From Talinum fruticosum (taxonomy: Eukaryota; Streptophyta; Magnoliopsida; Caryophyllales; Talinaceae), in contig JAITYX010000150.1 in assembly GCA_021018815.1 (NCBI GenBank), positions 124,001 through 188,000 of the forward strand: a stretch of DNA of 64,000 nt, in the 5' to 3' direction. A program made the position numbers and the translations under genes. Shown here in pieces: positions 11,531-21,404 of this stretch (position 1 is the first letter of the stretch; the number at the start of each line of letters is the position of its first letter). The notes below the pieces were generated by a model. That model was not told where the DNA came from. It ran no database searches and saw nothing but the letters and a program-made list of their open reading frames with translations.

Positions 11531-14500
11531 CTCTCAAGAAAAAAGTCAGAAGGCCAAGCAAGCTCATTCACAATGGCAGTCACACTAAAAGTATAAGCAC
11601 CAGCTAAAAATAAATGGTGCACTAATAAGGAAGACCAGCAAGAAACCATGGAGACACGAATGTCAAACAAACAAACATAACAAATAACAAATCATAAGTG
11701 CCAAAAACAAAGAGTTTATATACAGAGCATTATTGAAATAAATATATTTCATATACTACTAACAAGCAAATCACTTAGTTGAGGAAAATTTGAGATACCA
11801 GCATCAAGTTCACAAATTCCTCATTCAATTCCAAACTTTTCAATAATGGAAAATTTTCAATTCAGATACTACACGTTTCACACTTTTCAAATACCAAGAG
11901 CAATTTGAAGCAAACATATTTCATACACTGCCCACAAACAAATTAATTGGCTGAAATAGATTTGAGATACCAACATCAAGTAAACAATTCTCTCCGTATT
12001 TCACTTCTAAATTTTTCAGGAATAGAAAATTTTCAAATTTTGCACGGATATGTGTCGAACTTTATTTAACATCTTATTTTTAAATGATTCTTAAAAAAAA
12101 TGTGTATTAAATATCTTCTTTTAGAGTGTATAGTTTGGGATACTATTTAGAAATATACTGTAAACCTATTTTTGTCTATTTAAATAATAGATATGTTTTA
12201 TAGAATATCTATAGGCCTTTAAATAAGTTGCGCTGCTTTAGTCAAGATATTAAAATTTAACCAACCACGCCATTCCCTACCCCCCCCAAAGAAAAAAGTG
12301 ATTTCAATTTATTTTCCTTCTATTCAAAGTCTTTCCTGAGCATGCAGTAGACATTTGGAGCAAAGGAGAACTCACTCACAAGACCAATAATGCAAGCATG
12401 CAACTTTAAATTCATTACCTGAAGTGCAACACCAGCCAGGGGCCATAGAAATATGTTTTATAGAATATCTATAGGCCTTTAAATAATGCAAGCCAGGGAC
12501 CGTGACGACAAGCGCTGTATTATCCCATTTTGATGAATGTTGGGAAAATGACATGCTATTTACACAGAGCTCAGTTGGATTTCGTACTAGTGTAAACCAC
12601 CTGAAAAGCCACATTTGATAATGTCAATGAGGGGAGGGTAACATTTCCTTAATATCTCAAAGGAATGTCAGTAACCTAAGGTCCATGTTCAGGGCAAGCA
12701 TTCTCCATTTAAGAAAAGCCTTCATGCTATGCGCAGAATCACCTCTATAAAGTCAACTCCTCTATATACTTAACAGTAACACATCTCCGCTTCTTACTTT
12801 CATGACAATTTCCTTTTTGATAAAGAAAAGGTAATATCTATTCATTAAGAGTAGATAATCCAAGTGGAATGTGTTCTAATCAAGCATCCGACAAAAGCAA
12901 ATTACAACCTCCTCCCCACCCCCCAAAAAAAAGAGAAAAAAACAATGACAGTTTCCAATATTAACAATTGGAAATGTCATTTAAATAGGGTCTTAAACAT
13001 ATGGAGCTCTAATCGTCTGATAGTTTCACTATTAGTTGGTGAAAAACTTCCTTAAAACATCAACCTCAAAATTCTAGAGTGACAATAGTATTTCGAAATC
13101 ACTAGGTATCCCAAAACCTACCTTGGGTCGGGTTTTGAGGTAGCAGGATGTTCTAATGTACACGTCCAAATTCCCCCAATTGTTTTGTAGAAAAGCTATT
13201 AGGCCCTAGGTTTGAAAAGCATTAATCGCTTGCTAATCAACAAAAGCAGCAAACAATTTAGTGGAATACTTTGCTTTTTAGTATACAAAATTCAATGTTT
13301 TTATTTATAATTTTGGCAAAAACATTACAGAAGCTACCTATCCTCCAGGACATAGGCACAAGGAGTAGCAATCGCAGCTTTCAGACCCATAAGATGATTC
13401 CAAACCCTCTTCAGCTTTGTACCTTTGCACGTTCTATGTGAACATCAGCTGCCAATTTAGCATACTGAATATTCATGTAAGAAATATATCAAAATATAAA
13501 TAAAAAAATTCCCAAATGCAAGATGATTATGGATGCACTCAAGCGTCCTTTGCTTGACAAATGATATTAAAATCACAAAAATGATCAAAGACCCCAATTA
13601 TTGACGACCAGAATTTGAATGCAGAGCAGATGAAACAAGTCCTATATTAGAATTCACAACGAATCATTATTTCCTACATTAGAATTCACATTTCTTACAG
13701 AAAAAGGAACGTACTTGCATATTTAAAAAAATTACCTGCATTTGAATTCAGAACAGATGAAACAAGTCCATGAAGAACCCACCTAAATGTTGTTTATCAA
13801 CTCCTGAGGATGCTCAATCCAAGAGCCAATCTAATTAATCAAAGAGATAATTAAATTAGTACAAAAATCCAAAACCATAGCATATAGACTTGTCAATTCA
13901 GTCAGCCGAGTTAAATACGAGTCGGGTGTATCTGAGTTCGGGAAAAATATAGGTCGGGTGTATTTCGGGTTTCGGGTCGACCCAATAGGTTGAGACCGCC
14001 TTTTTATTAGTTATTTTTCTTTTTTAATTATAAAAATCCAGCATATTTTTACTTAAAGTTGCACATATTTCTATGAAAAAGTATAATATTTCTATTTTCT
14101 ATTAATAATATTCAAAAATATTCAAAACTTTAATTATGATATTTGTGTGAAGACTTCATTGAGTCGAGTGATTTGACCGCTTGACTTGTTTAAATAAGGC
14201 CAATGAAAGATTGGGTCAATAATGAGTTGAATAATAATGACATGTTGTGTTAATAATTCATTTAAGGTTTTAATGTTTTTATTTCACCTCTTCTATTATA
14301 CTAAGTAACTTTATATGCATATTTACTGCATTTTAAAACATATAAAGGAAGCGTTGGCTTGGCGGACGTAACCAACCTATTTTATTCACTAGAAAAATTT
14401 AACTTTATTTTAATCCGGAACATTGTCAGCCTAGGCACTATGGTTCAACCATAGAGCTAGAACATTTTCAAATGAATAAGAATTAGAAATTTACAATAAA

Positions 14501-17500
14501 CTAAAATTATTATTTTTAATTATAACATCAAATTTTTACTTCATTATAGTAATATTATTTCTATAAAACAAAAGTATATTATTTAAGATGTAACTAGGTA
14601 TATTTATTTCACCAAAAGTACAACGGTATAACTTGTGCACTTTTAGTATTTTTAATATATCACGTCATTTGAATCTAGACATATTTTTATTGCAATCAAC
14701 TATGTATAATCTTTGTATATAATGTTTTTTTTATGAAAAGGAAGTTAGAGTAATGAAATAATATTAGTCTTCATTTGTAAATGATTGTGATAAATATATA
14801 ACGTCCCTCCAAATATGTGATATGATAAATAACCATTGTTAAAAGAGTGACAAAGTGGAAGGAAAAATCATATAACGTGTATAAAATATTTAATCAATAA
14901 GTCACAAAGTTAAATTGTTGTTTCTATTGCCTTGACCCAATGGGTCGAATGTGTTCGAGTTAGGTTTGATCAGCTAATTTGCAGAATTTTTAGATTCATT
15001 TTTTCGCGTTCAAGACTTAGGCTTCAATCTAGAACAGTTTGTTATCCTCTATTTAAAGTAATAGAGGCGATTTTTTATATTTTTAAAAAATTTTTGAAAA
15101 ATTTCAGCAAAGTTATGTTTGTGATTTGGCTATTCCTCTAATTTTATTATTTAGCATCTAATTTACATAACTCCAAATTCTGCTCTTCCCCCTTTACTTT
15201 TTTTTTTAATTAGAAGATAAAACAGTAGCCTCAATTTGGTAAAATTTTAAATTATGAATTTCTCTATTTATTTCGCCAATCACGTAAGGATATACAAACA
15301 TATAATCAAATTTATCTAATTGATCAATATAATATATTAATAAAATTAATTAATTAATTTAACTCATATATAGTTACCTTAAATAAAATCACCATTATTA
15401 AATAGTTATATGTTTGTTTTAATTTACTAATGATCATATGTCCACTAGTGCAAGTTTCTGAAACTATAATTCAGCAAAAATTAAAAAAGTTGATTAAAAT
15501 ATTTATTTTTTATTTTTTATTTATTTCTGTCTTTTTTAACTACTTTTTAATAACTAGTTGAACTTTGACACGTGATGTATGAAGTAAATATATTATGTTT
15601 TACGATTTAGTAATTTTATTATATATATTTTTAATTGAACTGGATTATAAATTATGGGGATTTAAATTATTTTAATAGTGAGGTTACTTCATGAAGATAT
15701 AGATATATAAATAGTATTGAGATAGCTAACGCGACTGCCTAATTCATCTTATATTTTTAGCCTTCATTTGTTTTATATAAGTTTAGTAGGTGCAGCAATA
15801 ATCACAACTCTCAAAGGGCCTTCATTTGTTCCCCTATATTCGTGATAGGGGAACAAATGATATACAGCTAATCAATTCTCATTACATAAAAGTAGCTTGG
15901 AAGAATTGCCTAGTTGTTCACTATGTTAGTAACAATAGAGATCCCAGGAATAGTAGCCTAAGGAGAGGGAAGGGCAGGGGCAACGAGAATAAAAACTCAA
16001 CACAGATGAAAGAATAAATTAAAAGCCTCTGGCAGCAAAATAGAACTTTACCATCACTTTTCTAGGGGATCTTCTTAACTGTGCTTTGTTAGCCATAACA
16101 AAGTTCGTATGTTCACTCTAAGAGATAAAATAGTGTAATTAAATCAAGTTTGTATCTCAAAGATAAAGCAAGCACTTTGAATCTAACAAAATATTTCAAG
16201 TAAAATATGACTATTCTTGTTACTCCACATTCCATAATAAATAAGAAATGAATAGTGAGAGAGATCTTGCTTATCCATATTATCAGCTTCCCTGGTCGAA
16301 AGAGAGATCTGAAAAATTTGAGCAAAAATAAGGGACAACATGATAGTGAAAGAAGCCTAAATCCATTAACTCGCGATCGTGGAAAAATATGAACCTTGAA
16401 AGGAGAAAAGAAAAATTATACTCACTGTAACAACGGGACAGAGACAGAAAACATATCTTAATGATATGTTAATTAGGTTATACGGGATGAGAGTAAGGCT
16501 ATTTTTTATTTTAAGAAAATAGGTTGGAAAGAAAATTTAAATGGAAAAAAAGTAATGAGGAAAAAAGTTAAGATGAAATTGATTTTTTTCTTGTGTTTGG
16601 TTCAAGGAAAAAATAGAGGGAAAAAATTATAATCCTTTTCCAACATCTTACCCATCCACCACATTGTAGCATTGATTAATTGAGAGGAGAAAGAAAATTT
16701 TTAATGCTCTTTCTTAATGGAAGTCTTTCTCTTTTCTCCATTTCTTTCTCTTTGTGAGTTTTTCTTCCATTTTCCTCTCAGTTTTGGAAGGAAATTATCA
16801 TTGATCAAATTGATAAAAGTTTCCATGAGCTTTTCCATCAAAATTTTTTTCTCTCATTTTTCTTCAATTCAAACATGGAAAAGAAATTCATTATCTACAT
16901 TTATTTTCTTTCCAACCTATTTTTACAAATCAAACGGTTCTATTTGATTATAAGAAAATTAGAAAGAAAGAAAAAATGTGAAAAATGAATTTCTTTCCCT
17001 TGTTTGAATTGAAGAAAAAGGAGAGAAAAAAGTTTGATGGGAAAACTCATGGAAAATTTTGTCAATTTGGTTAATGATATTTTCCTTCCAAAATTGAGAG
17101 GAAAATGGAAGAAAATTTTCACAAAGAGAGAGAAATGGAGAAAAGAGAGAGGATTCTATTAAGTAATGTCATTAAGAATTTTCTCCCTCCTCAATTAATC
17201 AATGTTATTGAGTATTTTCTCTCTTCTGTCCATTACAATGTGGTAGATAGGTAAAAGGTTAGAAAATGATTATAATTTTTTTCCTCAATTTTTCTTCAAC
17301 CAAACACAAGAAAAAAATTAATTTTTCCTTAACTTTTTTCCTCATTACTTTTTTTCCATTTAAATTTTCTTTCTAACCTATTTTCTTAGAATCAAATAGA
17401 GTTTAAGTGACGGGCAAAAGATTTTGTAAATCAGGATAGAACAAAATGTTAAATGCGTAATACCAAGAGACTGGATTACAATCCTAGTTAGCATGTGATG

Positions 17501-19714
17501 GAAGATCACAGTTATGTACTCATCCTAATGATAAGAAATTAATAAAGAAAGCCAATTTCAACACATGACATATCGATAAAAAAGCCAAGAGAGAACCTCA
17601 AATAGGAAAATTTTGCAAAAACAAAATACTACATTCAAACCCCGGACAAAAAAGAAACACTTAGGGTGTGTTTGTTTGGAAGGAAAATATTTTCTTGGAA
17701 AATTATGATTCCATTTTCTACTGTTTGGTAAATAAAAATTTAGAAAAAATTTTCTGAGCTAAAATATTTTCCCCATTTAGCGAGAAAATAAATTCTTCCC
17801 TTTTTGGGTGGAAATTAATTTTCCAATCTCTCGGCTAACCCTCCTTCTCCCTCTCGCCCTGAAGGACCCGCACCCCGAAACTCCACCGTACAAAATGGAT
17901 TTGGATTCCGATTCCCAGTGGCCGGATCTCTTGCCGGACGTCCTCTCGGTGATCGTCGACCGTCTTGACCCGACGCTTGGCGTTTCCGCCTACGCTCCGT
18001 TTGCCACTCTTGGCGTTCCTTACTTTCTCTCTCCTTCTCTTCGACTACTCCCTCGCCCTCCGCTTCCCTATCGAGCTCCCGTCTCCACCCTCTTCCTCCT
18101 CTCCTCCTCGGCCATCGACTCATCTCTCTCTCTTCCGGAGAGCCGTCTGTCTTTTCTCTCCTCCTAATGACCCCTCCCGTGGCTTCCTCGTCAAGGTTGG
18201 GGAAGCCTCCTCCAGTCATAATCCCAATACCTTCTCTCTCTTCAACCCCTCTCTAATGACAGGCATCGCAAACCCAATTCCCCTATCAATCTCCTTGATT
18301 ATCGAATTTCCGAGATTTGTAGATCTTATGTTGTGGAACCCGTCAATGCTAGGGTTTTGTTGATTGATTTGGGAGGAAATTAATTATCGAATCGTTCGGA
18401 GAGTTTAGAGTTTTTGCACGGCACCCTGTGCGCGTTTTGCACGGCCGTGCGAGAAGTTACATAATCAAGTCGTGCACGGTACCCCGTGCGAGACTTGCAC
18501 GGCCGTGCAAATCTTCCAGAGAGTTTAGAGTTTTCGCACGGCACCTCGTGTACGTTTCGCACGGCCGCGCGAGAAGTTACATAAATTCAAGTCGTGCACG
18601 GTACCCGTGCGAGACTTGCACGGCCGTGCGCATCCGCCGCAGAAACCTGCACGGTACCCCGTGCGACCCTCGCACGGCCGTGCGGCTACTGTTTCGGCTA
18701 ATTTGTTTTAGGGTTTAGGATTTAGGGTTTAGGGTTAGAGTTTATTTTCCTTGAAAATAAATTATATTCTTTCCTACCAAACAAAGGAAAATAATTTTTA
18801 TCCTTTCTACCAAACAAAGGAAAATATGGGTGGAAAATAATTTTCCTTGGAAAATATTTTCCCCTCAACCAAACTCACCCTTAGAATCAAGCGCAGGAAA
18901 AAAACACTTTCAAGTAGCGGTGGGGTGGGGATGGAGGAGAAGAAGCAATAATGAAACTCACCTTAGATCCCATAAAATTCACCAAGTAGTGTTCATACAC
19001 CTGAAATAGATACCATTGATTTTGTATAAACTCCCCAAAATTGCATACTATTCAAACAAAAGGATTCTTTAAGAACCAAAGTAGATATAATAGAGGGGTA
19101 GAGGACATAAAATGTACTCACTTTGGAAGAAAATATAGACTAAACTCCCCCCAAAAAAAAAAAAGAACTTAACGTCACGTGAAAATTCAAGCAATGAGAG
19201 CAACAAAATTACCTCTTGCATTCATAAAGGGACCAATAGTCCTAATTTCACAGACTCGTCAAATTTTAAGCTTACAGGACATCAAAATCATATGAAGTTT
19301 AAATCTGTCCATGTCGTTAAGGAAACATGTAAGATGTTCTAAGAACTACATCATACCAATGGACTTAAATAAGTCTCTTGTGTAAGATGCTTTTTCTTTT
19401 GTTATTCTTTATATTACAATTGCAAATGAAATGAAAGCCCAATCAAGCAACCATTTGAAACCCATCAAAGTAGAAGAAGGCAACATTTAATTATATCTAT
19501 CCCTTGAGTTTGTGAGACCAAGCAATAGTGAACAAACAACAAACATAAAGGCAAAAGATCAACAGAAAAGGATGATATAAACCAAAAAAAAAAAAAAAGA
19601 TGAGACAGAAAGAGAAGGGGGAGAGAGACAGAGACAGAAAGAACAAACCAGTTCATTGCCCAAATCAATGGCAGCATCACCGAAGACATGTCTAAAATGA
19701 ATAGAAGTTACCAT
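11531..19714 (-). CDS. Candidate multi-exon gene of unknown function
   Basis: I do not recognise this protein. Minus-strand open segments bordered by AG and GT are: exon A 19649-19714 (starts MVTSIHFRHVFGDAAIDLG), exon B 18962-19000 (VYEHYLVNFMGSK, followed by a consensus GTGAGT donor), exon C 13423-13464 (YAKLAADVHIERAK), exon D 12419-12600 and exon E 11531-11603 (GAYTFSVTAIVNELAWPSD). A, B and C are all phase 0. D ends in phase 1 and E begins in phase 1. C to D is not in phase, so at least one exon is missing or the model is wrong there. The A/B region is preceded on its 5' side by pyrimidine-rich leader-like sequence. Two PIF-like elements sit in the B-C intron. It could equally be a pseudogene or chance open segments. 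Confidence 0.35.
12191..12226 (+). repeat. 36 bp direct repeat, copy 1
   Basis: It is identical over 36 bp to 12451-12486, 260 bp away. It begins ATATGTTTTATAGAATATCT and ends GCCTTTAAATAA. Confidence 0.95.
12419..12600 (-). CDS. Candidate exon D with in-frame 36 bp insertion
   Basis: The minus-strand segment is bordered by 'TTTTCAG' and 'CAG|GTAATG'. It stays open in one frame through WFTLVRNPTELCVNSMSFS to its end. A 36 bp block (12451-12486) identical to 12191-12226 is inserted near its 3' end. Because 36 is a multiple of three, it adds twelve codons without breaking the frame. The phase at the donor fits the next candidate exon (11531-11603). Function unknown. Confidence 0.35.
12451..12486 (+). 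repeat. 36 bp direct repeat, copy 2
   Basis: This is the identical second copy. It sits between two occurrences of a 'GCCAGGG' phrase, as if inserted there. Confidence 0.95.
13609..13641 (-). repeat. Exon-like segment, copy 1
   Basis: On the minus strand this reads LVSSALHSNS between an AG and a GTCGTC donor-like site. It is a near copy of the segment at 13736-13782. Confidence 0.45.
13736..13782 (-). repeat. Exon-like segment, copy 2
   Basis: On the minus strand it reads WVLHGLVSSVLNSNA between 'CATTTAG' and 'GCAG|GTAATT'. It shares about 22 bp nearly identical with 13609-13641, so a stretch of about 130 bp was duplicated in tandem. Its phase does not match exon C of the gene model. Confidence 0.45.
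13850..15820. other. AT-rich DNA, small repeat scraps only
   Basis: No gene is recognised. The segment 13895-13995 has several 'GTCGGGT' and 'TTCGGG' phrases, like hAT or MITE subterminal DNA, and 14935-15120 carries an LTR-like phrase ('AAATTTCAGCAAAGTTATG'). A short palindrome with 8 bp arms, CTATGGTT and AACCATAG, is at 14439-14455. Confidence 0.4.
15822..15860. repeat. Perfect 16 bp hairpin
   Basis: The arm TCATTTGTTCCCCTAT (15822-15837) and its exact complement (15845-15860) flank a 7 nt loop. It is followed by ordinary AT-rich DNA with no T-run, and in a plant genome no terminator role is implied. Confidence 0.9.
16497..17403. mobile_element. PIF/Harbinger-like fold-back element
   Basis: The whole 907 bp is one imperfect inverted repeat with its centre near 16938. 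The left arm (AAGAAAATAGGTTGGAAAGA from about 16513) is mirrored by the right arm (about 17360-17392). Both ends carry a GGCTnTnTTTGATT-type terminus and are flanked by TAA (16494-16496, 17404-17406), the 3 bp duplication typical of PIF/Harbinger. At the centre, two further copies of the same terminus meet head to head ('AATCAAACGGTTCTATTTG'). The element therefore looks like two 450 bp MITE units joined in inverted orientation. It encodes no protein. If transcribed it would form a long hairpin RNA. Confidence 0.75.
17895..18383 (+). pseudogene. Captured F-box (DUF295/SKIP23-like) gene fragment
   Basis: F-box proteins of this plant family recruit targets to SCF ubiquitin ligases through an N-terminal F-box. 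The frame starting at 17895 gives 'WPDLLPDVLSVIVDRLDP'. From 17975 the reading shifts to another frame giving 'RFRLRSVCHSWRSLL', completing a textbook F-box. From about 18050 a third frame gives 'LRFPIELP', 'LFRRAVCLFSPP' and 'GFLVKVGEASS'. The original frame then resumes near 18285 with 'INLLDYRISEICRSYVVEP' to a stop at 18381-18383. These match the linker and early DUF295 region. About 160 residues are present of a protein usually near 350-400, with at least three frameshifts and no C-terminal half. Confidence 0.85.
18416..18683. repeat. Five-copy GC-rich 35 bp repeat array
   Basis: Units of the form GCACGGYACC..GTGCG, 8-10 variable bases, then GCACGGCCGTGC occur at 18416-18450, 18474-18508, 18536-18570, 18596-18629 and 18649-18683. 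Each carries a 12 bp perfect palindrome GCACGGCCGTGC (GCACGGCCGCGC in unit 3). The spacers are 19-27 bp. Spacers 1 and 3 are nearly the same, so a 120 bp higher-order unit has been duplicated. The array is very CpG-rich in an AT-rich genome. Its function is unknown. It may be part of the captured DNA or have arisen inside the element. Confidence 0.9.
18706..18738 (+). repeat. Short telomere-like TTTAGGG run
   Basis: The run reads TTTTAGGG TTTAGGA TTTAGGG TTTAGGG TTAG. It is four to five units of the plant telomere motif, just inside the right subterminal part of the 17664-18880 element. Confidence 0.85.
18768..18826. repeat. Tandem duplication in right subterminal DNA
   Basis: The phrase 'TACCAAACAAAGGAAAAT' occurs twice about 32 bp apart, inside the right end of the 17664-18880 element. 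Confidence 0.7.
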
Positions 19715-20300
19715 CTTGGTATAGTGAGTTTCAGAGGGTTTTGCAAACTCTAGACATTCATGGTTTCTCCCCCTCTTAACCCTCTTTCTCCATTGACAAT
19801 ATGCACAGAGTTCCCAAGAGGGAAAAACACAAAATTGAAATCACCAAATTCGAAAAAAGAAACCCTAGAATTACCAAAAACTTCATATGGAGAACCCTAC
19901 ATTTGAGCGATAGATAATGAATGGACATGGTTCAATTAGTTTCATCCACAATTATCACTAAAGAGAATGTCAGAGGGAAATGGAGACCTTAGGGATTGAT
20001 GAAAAATATGATACCAGATTGGTGATGCAAGACGTTGGTGTATAAAACCCAGTCGGTTTCCACATCCTATATAATTTGCTGTAATGGGAATTGCTTCAGC
20101 CATGGTTGCAGGCAGGGCTTGAGCACAGGGTCCAGAGATATTGTCATGGAAAGAAAAGAGGGAGGAAAGGATGAGGAGTTTTGCATTTGATCTGGCTACG
20201 GAGATGTCAAGAATGGAAGAGGTGGGAAAAAGGAGAAAGTAACTGCAAAAAATGACCACCTATTTAACAAAATTTACAACAATACTCTTAAATTTTCAAT
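19715..20300 (-). other. Possible leader/5' region of the minus-strand gene model
   Basis: This region lies 5' to candidate exon A on the minus strand. It contains a 105-codon open frame (19942-20259, with MAEAIPITANYIGCGNRLG inside it) that I do not recognise, and pyrimidine-rich stretches. It may be untranslated leader, an unrelated exon or chance. No TATA box could be assigned with confidence. Confidence 0.25.
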
Positions 20301-21404
20301 GAACAGTAACTCTCCTTGTTGGCCTTTTAATCTCTTTAAGGATTAAGAATTAAGGATTACAATCTACTATATGGAGCCAAATCATAAGTAATACCAACAA
20401 ATATATTTATTTCAAATATACAGTTGGTAATGAAATTGTAATATCATTAGATAATATAAATATTGCTCTTTCAATGACAATACCAACAATTATATTTTTT
20501 CTGTTACTAGTATTTCTAACCCTTTGCATGATTTCATATGAATAATTTTATACCATCGAATATATATATTTGTTGATATTAATAATTTTTACACGACAGG
20601 AAAAACTTTTTGTTACTGTGGATTTGTTGTAATGCTAACATTTCTTATAGTGATACATGTAGTTTATTGGGATGTGAGACCTTGCAAACAATCACTAAGG
20701 TAGGGTATAAGCAGGGTTAACCTCTATACATATAGATTAAGTTCAGTTATGATTTCAGGCCAAGTCATTTTTGGGTCGGGTTAATTTCGAGTCAGTCGAT
20801 TTTTGGTCCAACAAACTTATCTTATAAAGAAAAACATGCTTGGTTTAGATTAAGTCAATTTCGGTCTTCGATTGACTTCAGATTAATTGTTTCGAGTATT
20901 GGATTGGGTTTAAATCTAGTCATTTTAGGTCAGACTTTTGGGTAAGTTTTGCCAAATCTAAATGTCTACAAGTATTATTTACAAAGTGGTTGAACTTTAC
21001 AACTCGTTTCGTTGGATGTTATCAGTTATGCAATGAAATTAAAATTGCAAAAGTGATTACATTATCACATTTGGTTGAAATGTAATCAAATTTACACTAT
21101 TAATATAATTACACCAATTGATAATCAAACTGACTCAAAATTTCCCAAGTTAAGCCCATAACACCGTGCAATGCAATTAAGAGGTCGGCCCGAGGTAATC
21201 AAAGCCTGACTTCGTTGTCACTTCTCACTCTCCTTCACTTCTACTCATTTCTTGGACAATGGTCGAGGAAACCTATCCAGCCATAGCTTTCTTTGCGACG
21301 ATGCCATGGAATCCTCCTCTTTCTCTTTCCTGTTTCCTTCTTTCTTCTTGCATATTTTCTTTTTCTTTTGTCAATTTTGGTGGTGCTCGTAGTCACTTCC
21401 CCAA
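20301..21404. other. AT-rich DNA with MITE-like scraps
   Basis: No gene is recognised. 20760-20950 has repeated 'GGGTCGGGTT' and 'AGTCATTTT' phrases. 20985-21150 resembles the interior and ends of the TIR element at 21730-22802 ('TTGGTTGAAATGTAATCAAA'), suggesting a relic of the same family. Confidence 0.4.

Larger units (their letters stand above)
17664..18880. mobile_element. PIF/Harbinger-like element carrying captured F-box DNA
   Basis: The termini GGGTGTGTTTGTTTGGAAGG (left) and, in complement, GGGTGAGTTTGGTTGAGGGG (right) form TIRs. They are flanked by TTA at 17661-17663 and 18881-18883. AT-rich subterminal DNA on both sides (to about 17830 and from about 18740) encloses a GC-rich centre unlike anything nearby. 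The centre contains part of an F-box gene, then a tandem array, then telomere-like repeats. This is the structure of a Pack-type non-autonomous transposon. There is no transposase. A Harbinger transposase remnant lies 15 kb away, but nothing shows it mobilised this element. Confidence 0.75.

Noticed and set aside
15822..15860. Hairpin as a transcription terminator
   Set aside because: Intrinsic terminators of this kind are bacterial. There is no following T-run and no gene upstream.
16717..17122. Phe/Leu/Ser-rich ORFs on both strands
   Set aside because: They are shadows within the two complementary arms of the fold-back element.
17815..18219. 134-codon minus-strand ORF across the F-box fragment
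   Set aside because: It is an Arg/Glu/Gly-rich antisense shadow of GC-rich coding DNA. The plus-strand frames spell a recognisable F-box.
18416..18683. Direct repeats of 34-35 bp with 19-27 bp spacers look like a CRISPR array
   Set aside because: Spacers 1 and 3 are nearly the same, units carry their own internal variation, the context is a plant transposon, and there are no cas genes. It is a higher-order tandem repeat.
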